Positions 10,031 to 22,149 of a stretch of 64,000 bases of DNA are shown piece after piece. The notes beneath the pieces are model-generated. The model made no database searches. It worked only from the letters and a program-made list of their open reading frames with translations, and was not told the origin of the DNA. The DNA comes from Homarus americanus. Taxonomy: Eukaryota > Arthropoda > Malacostraca > Decapoda > Nephropidae. The first letter of the stretch is position 1. Each line of letters opens with the position of its first letter. The DNA is taken from contig NW_024751924.1 in NCBI RefSeq assembly GCF_018991925.1, positions 223,501 through 287,500 on the forward strand. The letters run 5' to 3'. Both the position numbers and the translations under genes were made by a program.

Positions 10031-10068
<38 letters not shown>
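10031..10068. repeat. (CA)n microsatellite
   Basis: About 19 CA units. The flanks 10069-10430 look unique and noncoding. Confidence 0.95.
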
Positions 10069-10435
10069 CATTATACTCATTAAAACACATAATTCCCCAA
10101 TAATCCAACTTATAACCCCAGATCCTAACACCGGGTTATGTTACCGTTTATACCGACAGCATCAACTAACATCTGACCTTTATAAAGTACATCGCGGCGT
10201 TATATACGAATCCTCACCTCCTATAAACAATAAAACCCAGTAAGTGAGGACTGGTGTGAGCATCAACCAAGAGGATTCACTCGTGTTAAGCTGGACTAAA
10301 TCCTCCTCAACACGATCCAACTCCATCTTGTGTGGGGGTTTGGGTGGCAGCTATGACAGGGGGTCCATTTGCTGTACTTATAAGGGAAGAATAATGTGGG
10401 TTTTTTTTTTTATTAGTTTATATATTTTCAGAAGT

Positions 10436-10672
10436 GTGTGTGTGTGTGTGTATGTATGTGTGTATGAATGTATAAAAGTATGTGTGTATAGAAGATGTAT
10501 AGGTTGTGTAAATGATAAGATACACAGAGCGAGGTTAGAATTAGAAATACGGTTAATGGTATGATAGTAATAACAACTACAACAGTGAAGAGAAGGAGAA
10601 AAAGATTTGGAATAATCATCATAAACACAAATATTAAATTAAAGTGTTGAGATACAGACTATATAACTTTAT

Positions 10673-10714
<42 letters not shown>
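10436..10714. repeat. Imperfect (GT)n at 10436-10490 and (GT)n at 10676-10714
   Basis: Two GT tracts separated by AT-rich unique DNA. 10715-11060 is unique and ends in short GA runs. Confidence 0.9.
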
Positions 10715-10716
<2 letters not shown>

Positions 10717-11061
10717 GTGTATGTAAGAAGAAGTAGAAGTAAAAAAAATAGATAAAAGAAACACCGAAAAACAATAACGAACGATACGCAATACTAAGAA
10801 GCGATAAATAATGATAAATAATAAGCGACCTCCAGGATAAATAGATATATTATGTTCTCTCCCTTTATTCTTCGTTCTCTTTCAGTTATTATCGTTCGCG
10901 TGTCTCCCCTTTTTCTTTATTTATGGCATACGTGATGGGAGTGAGGGGGAGAGAAGAGGATTAGTCAGGTAACAAGAGAGAGAGAGAGAGAGAAGTAGGG
11001 AAAATGAGGGAGGGAGGAAGGGAGGTGATGAGGGAAAATTTTTGCTTATTGTTGGTAAAGG

Positions 11062-11063
<2 letters not shown>

Positions 11064-11128
<65 letters not shown>
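11064..11128. repeat. (CT)n microsatellite
   Basis: About 32 CT units. Confidence 0.95.
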
Positions 11129-11131
<3 letters not shown>

Positions 11132-11282
11132 CCTTCGCGTGTCGTTTGCTCATCGTCATCTCCAACACACTGGCGACACCCGTGATGGCACTCTCAGTCT
11201 CCCTCACTGGCACTGATGACCCTCCACATAGTGCCAGTGCCTGTTATGGCCGCGTCTAAGAGCCCCTAATGTTACTCTGCCG

Positions 11283-11550
11283 GACTGTGATTACCGTTAT
11301 GGTTGTTATTACCGTTGTGACCGTTATTACCGTTAATACCGCTAAGACCGTTATTACCGTTGTAAATGTTATTACCGTTTTGACCGTTATGATAGTTAAT
11401 ACCGTTATGATCGTTATTAGCGTTATTACAAGTATGACTTTTACTTGGTGTTATTACCGTTTTTGCCGTTATGGAAGCTATTGATGTTATAGACGCGATT
11501 GTTGTTATGAAAGTTATGATCGTTACGACCGTTATTTCCGTTATTCCAGG
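11283..11550. repeat. Degenerate 9-bp/18-bp repeat (GTTATTACC)n
   Basis: ACCGTTATTACCGTT-type units with decaying identity over about 260 bases, open in several frames because the period is a multiple of three. No sign of a real gene. Confidence 0.85.
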
Positions 11551-11632
11551 GAGTAGAAAGTAGGATTTTCTGTATTCTCTTTCCCACTTTCTTGTCCCGT
11601 TGATTACATACTCGATCCACTGTGACGATACA

Positions 11633-11635
<3 letters not shown>

Positions 11636-11680
<45 letters not shown>
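11636..11680. repeat. (GA)n microsatellite
   Basis: About 22 GA units. Confidence 0.95.
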
Positions 11681-11683
<3 letters not shown>

Positions 11684-11861
11684 AAATAAGTGAAATAAGA
11701 ACAATACAAAAATATAGATACGTGTTTTGAAAGCCTCTTAAGAGAATTTTTGAGATAGTAGGTAAACAACTGAGAGATAAACAAAGGCAGTGTCTCTCAA
11801 TTCTCTGTGTAACACTATCTTCTTTCCTCTAGTACCACAGTTAGTACCTGGTGATCCCAAA

Positions 11862-11865
<4 letters not shown>

Positions 11866-11899
<34 letters not shown>

Positions 11900-12029
11900 C
11901 CATCACCAACACTACTTCTACCATCACTACTACTATCACCCTCATCACCAACACTACTACCACCATCATTATCACCACCACCAACACCAGTATCACTACT
12001 ATCACCACCACCACCACCACCACCAGTAA
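11866..12029. repeat. (CT)n followed by (CAC/TAC)n trinucleotide tract
   Basis: CT run at 11866-11894, then CAC, TAT and ACC triplets to 12029. 12030-12555 is unique. A CAG|GTAAGT-like motif near 12465 was not enough to call an exon. Confidence 0.9.
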
Positions 12030-12559
12030 CAGGGTTATAGTGTGTGGTCAAGACATAAATCCAGATGTGAAGAACGTTGTAAGTATACTGACAGCGGAGG
12101 ATTACTGGCTCTCTCTCTTTAATTCTTGCGTCTGGTAGCGCTGACCTTCACTGCCAGAGTATGAAACATTACCAAAAAGTCTCGTATGTTGCTAAGAGAA
12201 TGTGTCTAGTTTATGGCAGAGTCTTGTGGTATTTTGGATGACATTTTTATTACCAATATTGTGTTTTAGGTTAAGGGAAGTTAGATGTTCTCTCTTCAGT
12301 TATGGTGGAAAGTTAAGGTAGGAAATTCTGGCAACGAGGATACTAGAGGTTATCGTACCGTAGTCGCCTGGTGTGTTGTGGGGGGGGGGGGCTATTATCC
12401 TCCACTCTTTATCCTGATACTGTGCACCTCTACACTATCCGGCGCCAGATGCAGGTTTACGAGGGTAAGTTACAACAGCGTATTTTTATGCCTAGTAGTT
12501 TATCTTCTCGTTATCAGGCACCGGCTTGAGCGTCTATTGAGCATGGCTGGGACCAATTG

Positions 12560-12895
12560 ATCGCACGTCTGGCAGTGAGGACTTTATTACTTGACATGAG
12601 GAGCGTGGCCAAGACCAGACTGATGGTGCAGCTGGCAGTGAGGACCTTATTACTTGACATGAGGGGCGTGGCCAAGACCAGACTGATCGTACGGCTGGCA
12701 GTGAGGACCTTATTACTTGACATGAGGGGCGTGGCCAAGACCAGACTGATCGTACGGCTGGCAGTGAGTACCTTATTACTTGACATGAGGGGCGTGGCCA
12801 AGACCAGACTGATCGTACGGCTGGGAGTAAGGACCTTATTACTTGACATGAGGGGCGTGACCAAGACCAGACTGATCGTACGGCTGGCAGTGAGA
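12560..12895. repeat. 63-bp minisatellite, open in several frames
   Basis: Just over five units with 21 codons each (plus strand LLLDMRGVAKTRLIV...). The period is divisible by three, so long open frames appear on both strands. Units differ by a few substitutions and no splice or start context was recognised. Confidence 0.92.
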
Positions 12896-13115
12896 GGCTT
12901 GTATATTTCCCATCTGTCTCGGAATTCTTAAAGATAGAGAGATAGAGAGATAAACTGAGAGAAAGAGAGAGAGACACCCATATGTGCCCTGTGACCTTCA
13001 TATATGTCCTCTCACCCCCCCCCACTAAGTTACTAAAACAATAACACAAACAAAATTATCCGATTTCCGATAAAGCCCAATTTTCTTCTTCCCTCGCTTA
13101 TCCGGAGTCGACATG

Positions 13116-13116
<1 letters not shown>

Positions 13117-13157
<41 letters not shown>
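13117..13157. repeat. (GT)n microsatellite
   Basis: About 20 GT units, with unique DNA to 13410. Confidence 0.95.
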
Positions 13158-13164
<7 letters not shown>

Positions 13165-13412
13165 TGTAAACTGGACCTTTGGACTGTGTGGACGTGCATA
13201 AAGTCCAACGTTTATTCAGGAATCTCTGTTCGTTTGTCGTTCATCTGTTATTAGAGTTTAATCAAAGGAGTTTTTCTCTACAACGACTCGTTAATTCAGT
13301 GTACTTGCATGAGTGTGTGTGTACGTAGGAAAAAAACGCACATATGCACGTATTGTAAAGTCAGAAATGAACAGTCAAAGAAAATAGAGACAATGTAGAG
13401 ATTTGAAAGGAG

Positions 13413-13414
13413 CC

Positions 13415-13462
<48 letters not shown>
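13413..13462. repeat. (TGTC)n microsatellite
   Basis: Twelve TGTC units. Confidence 0.95.
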
Positions 13463-13558
13463 ACGTTGAGGGCTTGGTATGTTATCGTTCTCAGGTCGGA
13501 TATGGTACCAAAACTAAGCGTGTATTAGCATCAATGAAAACGGGAAGCCGACGAGCAA

Positions 13559-13613
13559 TACCTAACCTAACCTATCCTAACCTAACCTAACTTAACCTAA
13601 CCAATCCAACCCT
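13559..13613. repeat. Short telomere-like (CCTAA)n array
   Basis: About ten imperfect pentamers. Confidence 0.88.
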
Positions 13614-13697
13614 TGGTATAACCAATTGTTCTTACGTCCAGGAAATTGTAATAACTGTTTATATGTCTGAAGTTTAATAAGCGTTGTTTTGATCTCT

Positions 13698-13980
13698 CAC
13701 CCACACACCCACACACACACACACACACACACCCACACACACCCACACACACCCACAACCACACACACCCACACACACACCCACACATACCCACACACAC
13801 ACACCACACATACCACACACACACACACCCACACACACACACACACCCACACACACACACACACCCACACACACACACACCCACACACACCCACACACTC
13901 CACACACACACTCCACACCCATACACACCCACACACACACACACACACCCACACACACCCACACACACCCACACCCACAC
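13698..13980. repeat. (CA)n interrupted by CCC: (CACACCCA)n tract
   Basis: About 280 bases of CA dinucleotides punctuated by CCC every 6-20 bases, giving a C-rich strand with regularly spaced C runs. Confidence 0.93.
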
Positions 13981-14084
13981 GGTAAAAAGTATTATGTTAC
14001 TTAGCTAATGTAATGCACCCTTAAAAGCCGTGATGACAGAGGTAAGCAGAGTGTAGAACTGCCACCCCTCACGCTAGCCACACC

Positions 14085-14212
14085 CTCTTCTCTCTCTCTC
14101 TCTCTCTCTCTCAAAAAAAGCTAAACCATGCACGCACACACACGCACACACGCACGCAAGCAAGCCACGCCCATTCAAATACACGAAAAAAAGTTACACA
14201 CACACACACACA
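14085..14212. repeat. Short (CT)n and (CA)n tracts
   Basis: CT run at 14092-14112 and imperfect CA/CGCA runs at 14130-14212. Confidence 0.85.
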
Positions 14213-14275
14213 CCTGAGGATAACGAGGCGACTAATCTTGGAAGTATACCACGAACACATTGAAAGCTCACGTCC

Positions 14276-14770
14276 TAACCTATCCTAACCTAACTTAACG
14301 TAACCTAACCTAACTTAACCTAACTTAACGTAACCTAACCTAACTTAACCTAACTTAACGTAACCTAACCTAACTTAACCTAATTTAACGTAACCTAACT
14401 TAACTTAACGTAACCTAACCTAACTTAACGTAACCTAACCTAACTTAACCTAACTTAACGTAACCTAACCTAACTTAACGTAACCTAACTTAACGTAACC
14501 TAACCTAACTTAACTTAACCTAACCTAACTTAACCTAACTTAACGTAACCAAACCTAACTTAACCTAACCTAACTTAACCTAACGTAACCTAACCTAACT
14601 TAACGTAACCTAACCTAACTTAACGTAACCTAACCTAACTTAACGTAACCTAACTTAACGTAACCTAACCTAACTTAACTTAACCTAACCTAACTTAACC
14701 TAACTTAACGTAACCTAACCTAACTTAACGTAACCTAACCTAACTTAACCTAACCTAACTTAACCTAATT
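14276..14770. repeat. Variant telomere-like array: CCTAA with TTAACG units
   Basis: About 500 bases mixing CCTAA, CTTAA and CGTAA pentamers in recurring blocks (CCTAACCTAACTTAACGTAA). This is a second-order pattern, not a plain telomere repeat. Confidence 0.92.
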
Positions 14771-14785
14771 CAGTCTAATTAACCA

Positions 14786-14832
<47 letters not shown>
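14786..14832. repeat. (TAA)n microsatellite
   Basis: About 15 TAA units. Confidence 0.95.
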
Positions 14833-14834
<2 letters not shown>

Positions 14835-14943
14835 GGAGAGGAAGGGAATAAGATTATAAAAATAGGTAATTAGAGAGGGGCTGTGAAGGGAGAGGCACAA
14901 AGACGGATGATAACAAAGAGGATGATGACGCAGTACTTTAGAC

Positions 14944-15640
14944 CAGTGGTTCTCAACCTTGTTTGCCCCATGCACCCCTTTCACCATATGTCAGAATGTC
15001 ATTCCCCCCTCCTTTCCAAGATTGTCTGCCTCAAAAGTGCATTCCAAATAATATGCATATAATACTGAAAATCCTTTATTTTTTCCATATTAGTACATAT
15101 ACATTTACAATTTTACATGGATTATTTTTATAGTGGAGTTTTACAAATTAAATGCCAATTGAAAATGTTGATGGATTTATAAAACTTGAATAAAAGTAAA
15201 ATAGTTTTTTTTTTATTTATAATGAATTACTTAACAGACCAAACTGAAGCATAATGCAATAAACAAAAGTTCAATAGAATACCAGGGTATTGTAAATTTG
15301 TAATTAATTTTATTCAGATGAAGATTACAGTCAATGAGAAACCTGTGATTGTTTTTTCTTCGCCAATTCTGGGATACGCGGAGGAGTGCTTGAAAGGGCA
15401 CAACGCAGGTCATTTTCTACCTCAAATCTACTACGTTGCTTTGTTTTAATTTGCAACAGAGTTGAAAAGCCTGACTCACAAAGATATGTCGACACAAACG
15501 GAAGCAATGCACGGATAGCTCTTTCTGCCACTTTTGGGTAGGAATCGCACATCAAGGGCCAAAATTCTGTGATTGATTTCTCATCGAACATATCTCTTGC
15601 TCCCCAATCAGTTTTCCCCTCCCTGAAAACACCGATTTAC
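14944..15640 (-). mobile_element. hAT-family DNA transposon, 5'-truncated
   Basis: The left edge reads CAGTGGTTCTCAACC, the terminal inverted repeat style of hAT elements of the Charlie/ZBED group. Inside, on the minus strand, is the end of a transposase. No matching inverted terminus was seen to the right, so the element is broken near 15640. The base after the coding end is AT-rich, as is common in hAT 3' regions. Confidence 0.85.
15331..15640 (-). pseudogene. hAT transposase C-terminal dimerisation domain (fragment)
   Basis: Minus-strand frame of about 100 codons: TDWGARDMFDEKSITEFWPL, then AIRALLPFVSTYLCESGFST, LLQIKTKQRSRFEVENDLRC, and a tail with PPRIPELAKKKQSQVSH before the stop. The YLCESGFS...IK.K.R.R...ENDLR.AL block is the conserved hAT C-terminal domain seen in transposases and in host genes of the ZBED5/SCAND3/FAM200 group (established). 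There is no frameshift in this part, but the catalytic core, the zinc finger and the start are absent. It is therefore a remnant, not a host gene, unless spliced to sequence outside the element. Confidence 0.9.
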
Positions 15641-15704
15641 CCTGGTTGAGAGCCTGCTGTAGATGGACGGAGAATGATAATGGGAAGGAGGACAATGACG
15701 ATAT

Positions 15705-15737
<33 letters not shown>
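15705..15737. repeat. (GA)n microsatellite
   Basis: Short GA run. 15738-16225 is otherwise unique, with no gene seen. Confidence 0.9.
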
Positions 15738-15741
<4 letters not shown>

Positions 15742-16225
15742 AACAACAAATAAGGAAGTACATTTAATATGCCAGTACACCCAGTCGACAGTGCCATGAA
15801 AGTACTGTACCACCACAAACACACTTCCCCCACAGCCTCCCGTCCTAAAGGGTGAAAGTTATACCCCCCAACAACCTGTCATCATAGTCTGGTTGGCCCG
15901 GGACCCGCCATTAATGGGTTATGGGTTATTTTAGTCCCGTTCAACACCGAAAGAGGAAGACGGTGGCCACCAAGACATGATGGCGCTGTTACTCTCTCTT
16001 GCTACTACGACAAATTAATTTTTATTTTTTGGGGGGAAAAACAAAATATATAATGAATATTTAGTTATTTATTTAAGGTGTTTATATTTCTTTATTTGTT
16101 TAATAATTAGACCTACGTAAGAGGTTTAAATGTTGTTAAAGCCGATTATTTTTCTTAATGTTGTCTACCACACACACAGGCTACCAGAGGGTTTATTTAT
16201 TTAATAGAGATATGCTATCATGAAT

Positions 16226-16226
16226 A

Positions 16227-16260
<34 letters not shown>
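16226..16260. repeat. (TATC)n microsatellite
   Basis: Eight to nine TATC units. Confidence 0.95.
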
Positions 16261-16269
16261 GCTCTTTGT

Positions 16270-17704
16270 TGAAGTTCACTGTCACCATAACACTATCACC
16301 ATAACACTGTCACCATAACACTGTCACTATAACACTGTCATTACAACACTGTCATTATAACACTATCACTATAACACTGTCACCATAACACTCATTATAA
16401 CACTATCACCATCACACTATCGCCATAACACTGTCACCATAACACTGTCACCATAACACTGTCACTAAAACAGTCACCATAACACTATCACCATAACACT
16501 GTCACTAAAACAGTCACCATAACCTTATCACTATAACACTGTCACTAAAACTGTCACCATAACACTATCACCATAACACTATCACCATAACACTGTCACC
16601 ATAACACTGTTACTATAACAGTCACTATAACACTATCACCATAACACTATCACCATAACACTATCACCATAACACTGTCACCATAACACTGTCACCATAA
16701 CACTGTCACCATAACACTATCACCACCAACACTAAACACTGTCACCATAACACTGTCACCATAACAGTCACTATAACACTATCACCATAACACTGTCACC
16801 ATAACACTATCACCATAACACTGTCACCATAACACTGTCACTGTCACTAACACACTCACTATCATAACACTGTCACCATAGCACTATCACCATAACACTG
16901 TCATCCATAACACTGTCACCATAACACTATCACCATAACACTGTCATCCATAACACTGTCCATAACACTGTCACCATAGCACTATCACCATAGCACTGTC
17001 TCCATAACACTGTCACCATAACACTGTCACCCACTGCCCATAACACTATCACCCATAACACTGTCACCCATAACACTGTCACCATAACACTGTCACTATA
17101 ACAGTCACTATAACACTATCACCATAACCTTATACCACCACACTGTCACCATAACACTATCACCATAACACTCACCATAACACTGTCACCATAACACTCA
17201 CCATAACACTCACCATAACACTCATAACACTGTCACCATAACACTGTCACCATAACACTATCACCATAACACTGTCACCATAACATAACACTGTCACCAT
17301 AACACTATCACCATAACACTGTCACCATAACACTGTACACACTGTCTGCCATAACACTATCACCATAACACTGTCTCCATAACACTGTCACCATAACACT
17401 ATCACCCATAACACTGTCATCATAACACTATCTCCATAACACTGTCACCATAACACTACACCATAACACTATCACCATAACACTCACCATAACACTGTCA
17501 CTATAACACTGTCACCATAACACTGTCACCATAAGACTATCACCATAACACTCACCATAACACTGTCACTATAACACTCACCATAACACTCACCATAACA
17601 CTCACCATAACACTGTCACCATAACACTGTCACCATAACACTATCACCATAACACTGTCATATAACATTGTCCACCCTAACACTGTCACCATAACACTCA
17701 CATA
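16270..17704. repeat. 14-bp satellite CACCATAACACTGT
   Basis: About 1.4 kb, roughly 100 units, alternating ACTGTCACC and ACTATCACC variants with shorter deletion units. Confidence 0.96.
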
Positions 17705-17714
17705 CAGTAGTCAG

Positions 17715-17861
17715 CATAGGGAGGAGGAGGGAGGGAGGGAGGGAGGAATGGTGGGGAGGGATGGGTAGGGAGGGAGGAGGAGGAATGGGTGGGGAGGAGA
17801 GTGGGTAGGGTGATGAGAAGGGGGAGGGAGGGGAGGGAGGGAGAGAGAGAGAGAGAGAGAG
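17715..17861. repeat. G/A-rich low-complexity tract
   Basis: GGGAGGGAGG-type purine run ending in (GA)n. 17862-18190 is unique and partly GC-rich. Confidence 0.85.
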
Positions 17862-18194
17862 GGTTGCCGGATGGGGCGTTTATAAAGTCGTGTTGGGGAG
17901 GAGAGCGGCTCAGTCTAGCGTGGGCTGTGGTAGAGGTAGGAGGTAGCTGCTCCGCGGGCCCGCATCACCCTAGTGACCTCCCCCCCCACTCTTGGGACCC
18001 CCCCTCTCTCTTCAACCCCCTACACCTGCTTGTAAGTGATGCTCCGATTGGCTAATATCGATGCTAGTTATCCCCCCTTCCCCTCAGTTGATTGGCTAAT
18101 TTAAGTAATTTTCCTCCTATTAATTATTGAAAGGTATATTGTGGTAATTGGTCCAAGTTAATTGTTTATTTTTGTTTTGTATTTCGTCCCAACA

Positions 18195-18446
18195 AGGTGC
18201 TAACGACCCAACCAGGTGCTAACGACCCAACCAGGTGCTAACGACCCAACCAGGTGCTAACGACCCAACCAGGTGCTAACGACCCAACCAGGTGCTAACG
18301 ACCCAACCAGGTGCTAACGACCCAACTAGGTGCTAACGACCCAACCAGGTGCTAACGACCCAACCAGGTGCTAACGACCCAACCAGGTGCTAACGACCCA
18401 ACCAGGTGCTAACGACTCAACCAGGCGCTAACGACCCAACCAGGTT
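18195..18446. repeat. 19-bp minisatellite AGGTGCTAACGACCCAACC
   Basis: About 13 near-perfect units. Confidence 0.95.
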
Positions 18447-18519
18447 ATTAGAGTATGAAAATAATATTACATAGCAGTGGAGAATACTAGTGTAATAGAC
18501 CTTCTGTACCTTGTATTTA

Positions 18520-18735
18520 CCTGGTGTACCGGGAGTAGAGTGCTGTACCGGGAAGACGCTGTATTGGGTCACTGATGCTGTACCGGGAAGATTAATGCTT
18601 TACCGGGAAGACTGATACTGTACCAGGATTCTGTACCGGGAAGAGTTAATACTGTGCCGGGAAGACTAATACTGTACCAGGATGATGTTGTACCGGGAAG
18701 ACTAATACTGTACCAGGATGATGTTGTACCGGTAA
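18520..18735. repeat. ~20-bp degenerate repeat CTGTACCGGGAAGACTAATA
   Basis: About ten imperfect units alternating CTGTACCGGGAAGA and CTGTACCAGGATG. Confidence 0.88.
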
Positions 18736-18777
18736 ATTTGACCAAAACCACCCAGAGACCAGCAATAAACTGGCCAA

Positions 18778-19450
18778 AAAATCACAGAAACCTTCTTAGA
18801 AATACCAATAAGGATTAGAAACCGCTCAGTGCAGCACAGGACCAAAGACAGGGCTATAGAAACCACCACTGGAGCCTAGAAACCGTCTTAAACCGTCAGT
18901 AATGCGTACAAATCAAATTAGAGAACATCTTTGCCACATAAACGCCAATTAGAAAACCCCGGTAAGGCCTAGAAACCGCCGAGATATCACCAGTGTATTA
19001 TTGAACAAATTCAGAACTGACAGGTCTTGCGTAGAAACCATTGAAAACGACCACTGCAGCTGAGAAACCGCGTTAATTCTACATTGTAAATATCCTGAAT
19101 TGCCTGCACTGTTTAGAAACCTATGAGAATGCTTAAAGGAGAGTTAAAAACCTTCTTGGACCATTTAAAAACCCCGCCTATAGTAGCATTGGTACCTCCC
19201 AAGACATCTGTACGATTTTAGAAAACATCCGGAGGCCGCTAGTGTATGAATAGGATTAACTTATGAATCAGGATTAACTTATGAATCAGGATTAACTTAG
19301 AAACCTGGATTAACCTAGATACATAATTTACTTAGAAACCAGGATTGACCTAGAAACCAGACATTCTCTTCAAGCAACAGATTTAAAACACTCAAGGGCA
19401 TAGAACCCGCCAATGGAACTTGGAAACCATTAAAAACCTCGATTAAGAAG
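18778..19450. repeat. Highly degenerate repeat field marked by TAGAAACC
   Basis: AGAAACC recurs at least eleven times, with several near matches, at irregular 15-60 base spacing. An old decayed tandem repeat is the simplest reading. Confidence 0.65.
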
Positions 19451-19519
19451 TGAATAACTTTCTACTCGTTTGTGAAAATGTGACAGTGAGAGAGAAATGA
19501 CAGCGTAGAAAGGCAGAGC

Positions 19520-19535
19520 GGACAGACAGACAGAC

Positions 19536-19566
<31 letters not shown>

Positions 19567-19580
19567 GAGACAGGGAGGCA
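19520..19580. repeat. (GACA)n microsatellite
   Basis: Interrupted GACA units. Confidence 0.9.
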
Positions 19581-19769
19581 GAGAAGGGTAGTGAGAAAAC
19601 TCCTCACTAATTAAACACTGAGAGATATTTCACCTTTTTTCTCTAAGTGTGAAAATGTGAGATAGTTTTCATTGAAGGAATCAGAAATATCTTTAATAAA
19701 ATTAACCTTCAGATATGCAAATCAGATTAATTTGCATATTTAATTTTTAAATATTTTTGGGGATAATTA

Positions 19770-20045
19770 TCTATCAATTCAATTTCAATTTCAATTGTTT
19801 ATTCCTTGATAGAGGAAGCGGGATCCTAGTGCTGTCACTAGGTACCCCTGTACAATGACACCACAAGCATCTGGCAAGTGTGACAAGTATATACAGTATA
19901 AATATTATAAAGGGGCTTACTAAAGCCTAAGGAAGGAAGGATATTCCTTTAACACATAATCAATGTTATTTACAACACATCTGGCCAGTATGGGGAGGAT
20001 CCTCGGGTCTCCGTCAGGGGTCGTGGAGTGGAATTATCTGTCTAT
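19770..20045 (-). mobile_element. Possible retroposon 3' end with (TTGAAA)n-type tail, minus strand
   Basis: Read on the minus strand, unique sequence ends in AATAAACAATTGAAATTG followed by repeats of the same hexamer, like the tail of a non-LTR retroposon. No coding part is seen. Confidence 0.4.
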
Positions 20046-20162
20046 AAATTATTGTATTAATTTTAAAATGTTCTCAGAGGTAAATTTTATTTTTAGTAAA
20101 ATTTTTAAGTAGTATTAAATTTTATGAAAATTACTTATTATTGTGTGTTAAGGTTAGAAAAT

Positions 20163-20195
20163 ATTATTATTATTATTATTATTATTGTTGTTATA

Positions 20196-20243
<48 letters not shown>

Positions 20244-20249
20244 GTTATA

Positions 20250-20313
<64 letters not shown>
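20163..20313. repeat. (TTA)n then (TAG)n compound microsatellite
   Basis: ATT triplets to about 20280, then about eleven AGT triplets. Confidence 0.95.
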
Positions 20314-20627
20314 TCATTTGTAAGTGTGTGAATGTGTGTATGAGTGTGTGTTTGTGTGTGAGTGTGTGTATTAGACCTAGACTTAAGTGTATGTGGGTGT
20401 ATGAGTGCGTGTCTATAAGTGTGTCAGAGATTGAGACTCAAGTGTGTGAGTGTAAGTGTGTCAGTGGGGGTCGAGTGTTTCACGTAATATGTGAGTCCAA
20501 TATGGATTTTCACCAGAGGGACTTAACACACACACAAGTACTAATGTTTTATGTAGATGTCTCTGTTTACAAGTTCTGATATTGTTTACAAATCTCTGTC
20601 TGTCTGTCCATCTCTCCGTTTAATTTT

Positions 20628-20630
<3 letters not shown>

Positions 20631-20666
<36 letters not shown>

Positions 20667-20896
20667 TTCCCTCCATTCATCTCTCCTTCCGCCCTTCTTC
20701 TCTTACGCCATTTCCTCCCCCACTAACCCATCCCCCTTCCTCCTTTTCCTGGTTCCCGATCCCTCCTCCTCTTCTTCCTCCTTCTTCCTCTTCACTTCCT
20801 CATCAACGCTTCTCCTCCCTCCTTCTTCCCCTCCTTCTCCCCCCCCCCTCCCTCCTTCACAAAAACACCCACCCCCCTCCACCTTGCCATTCCATC

Positions 20897-20955
<59 letters not shown>

Positions 20956-20958
20956 ACA
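20631..20958. repeat. (CT)n, pyrimidine-rich tract and (CA)n
   Basis: CT run at 20631-20662, C/T-rich sequence to 20890 and CA run at 20901-20958. Confidence 0.93.
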
Positions 20959-21053
20959 CGACACCACCTTCATAATTAAACCAATCATCGCTTTCCCAGA
21001 ACCTTCCACTAACATACAGTACATAACAGCAACACACGATACAAACCCTTGAA

Positions 21054-21112
21054 CCTAACCTAACCTAACCTAACCTAACCTAACCTAACCTAACCTAACC
21101 TAACCTAACCTA
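21054..21112. repeat. Perfect telomere-like (CCTAA)n array
   Basis: About twelve perfect CCTAA units. 21113-21680 is AT-rich unique sequence with a G-rich patch at 21361-21383. Confidence 0.95.
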
Positions 21113-21687
21113 GATTATTCATGAGCCATTATACATAGTAATAATTATCGCTACTTCAAGATGTGGGGATTCATGTTATTTATCGCTATTCGAAGATCAT
21201 TCCAGATTTTAGGTAATTATTAGATAATTTTTTTAGGCATTTGTGATATTTTTTTTGGTCATTGTTTTAAATTAATTCCGATTTTTGTTTGTAATAATTC
21301 CGGAATTTTTGGATTTTGGGTTAATTTTTCGATAATATTTTCCTAAATTTGAGAAAGTTCTGGGGGGTGGGGGGGTGGGTGGGAAATTTTTGTGGCGATT
21401 ATTAATTTCTCAAGAAGTATTTCCAAAATCGGACATTAGAGTCACTTTAAATTGGCACCTGACATTGCAGTTGAGGAAAAGAAAGGAGTCAAGACCAGTG
21501 CCGCCGCCTTGTCTTAAAAATAATTATTAAGCTACATCCACACTTTCACTTCCCTCTTTATACACTTAACTCCCACGGAAATTCATAATATATAGAGAAT
21601 ATTTTGTATTATACCACTGCATCATGACCTTTGACACCATCTCATTATAAATCGACATTCCATCAGATTACTTGGACAGACTTGCAG

Positions 21688-21728
21688 ATGTTTACACCGA
21701 CAGATGACCAACATACAGTCAGCCGTAG
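21688..21728 (+). CDS. Possible exon upstream of membrane-protein exons
   Basis: 41 bases reading MFTPTDDQHTVSR between CTTGCAG and TAG|GTATGA. It leaves phase 2, which joins 22150-22208 to give ...VSRRCDFRPD. The phase match is suggestive, but the donor is weak and chance would give one in three. Confidence 0.28.
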
Positions 21729-22014
21729 GTATGAACATGGGTGTCTCACGGTATTCGAACTCATAAAGCTCTCAAACAGTCTTCTAGCAGTACGGCATTC
21801 CGTTTTCGATAATGTTACCGTGTATATATTGTAATATTATCAGTGTTATTAATATTTTGCCCTATTGACTCACATATTTTTATAAAAGGTTTGTACAGAC
21901 ACACTTTGTCTACCTGTTATGAAGCGTGTCTCGAGAAGTGTTTCAATGATATTCTGTATTGTGAAACTGATTCGAATGATATTTAATCGTTTTGAGCTTT
22001 GAAAGTGCAAAATA

Positions 22015-22104
22015 GAGGTACTGCTATTATTTTTATTATTATTATTATTAGTAGTAGTAGTAGTAGTATCATTGTTATTATCATTATTATTACTATTATT
22101 ATTC
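22015..22104. repeat. (TTA)n/(TAG)n compound microsatellite
   Basis: ATT and AGT triplets just upstream of the exon at 22150. Confidence 0.9.
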
Positions 22105-22149
22105 CCGTAACAACATCAGAGTTAATTATTTACTTTTCGTTCTTTACAG

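Noticed and set aside
12041..12078. 38-base exon between TTATAG and GTT|GTAAGT
   Set aside because: Too short, two frames blocked or ambiguous, no partner exon found.
12285..12560. Possible exon ending at GAGG|GTAAGT near 12465
   Set aside because: Good donor-like sequence but no acceptor in a matching frame and a G10 run inside; not enough to call.
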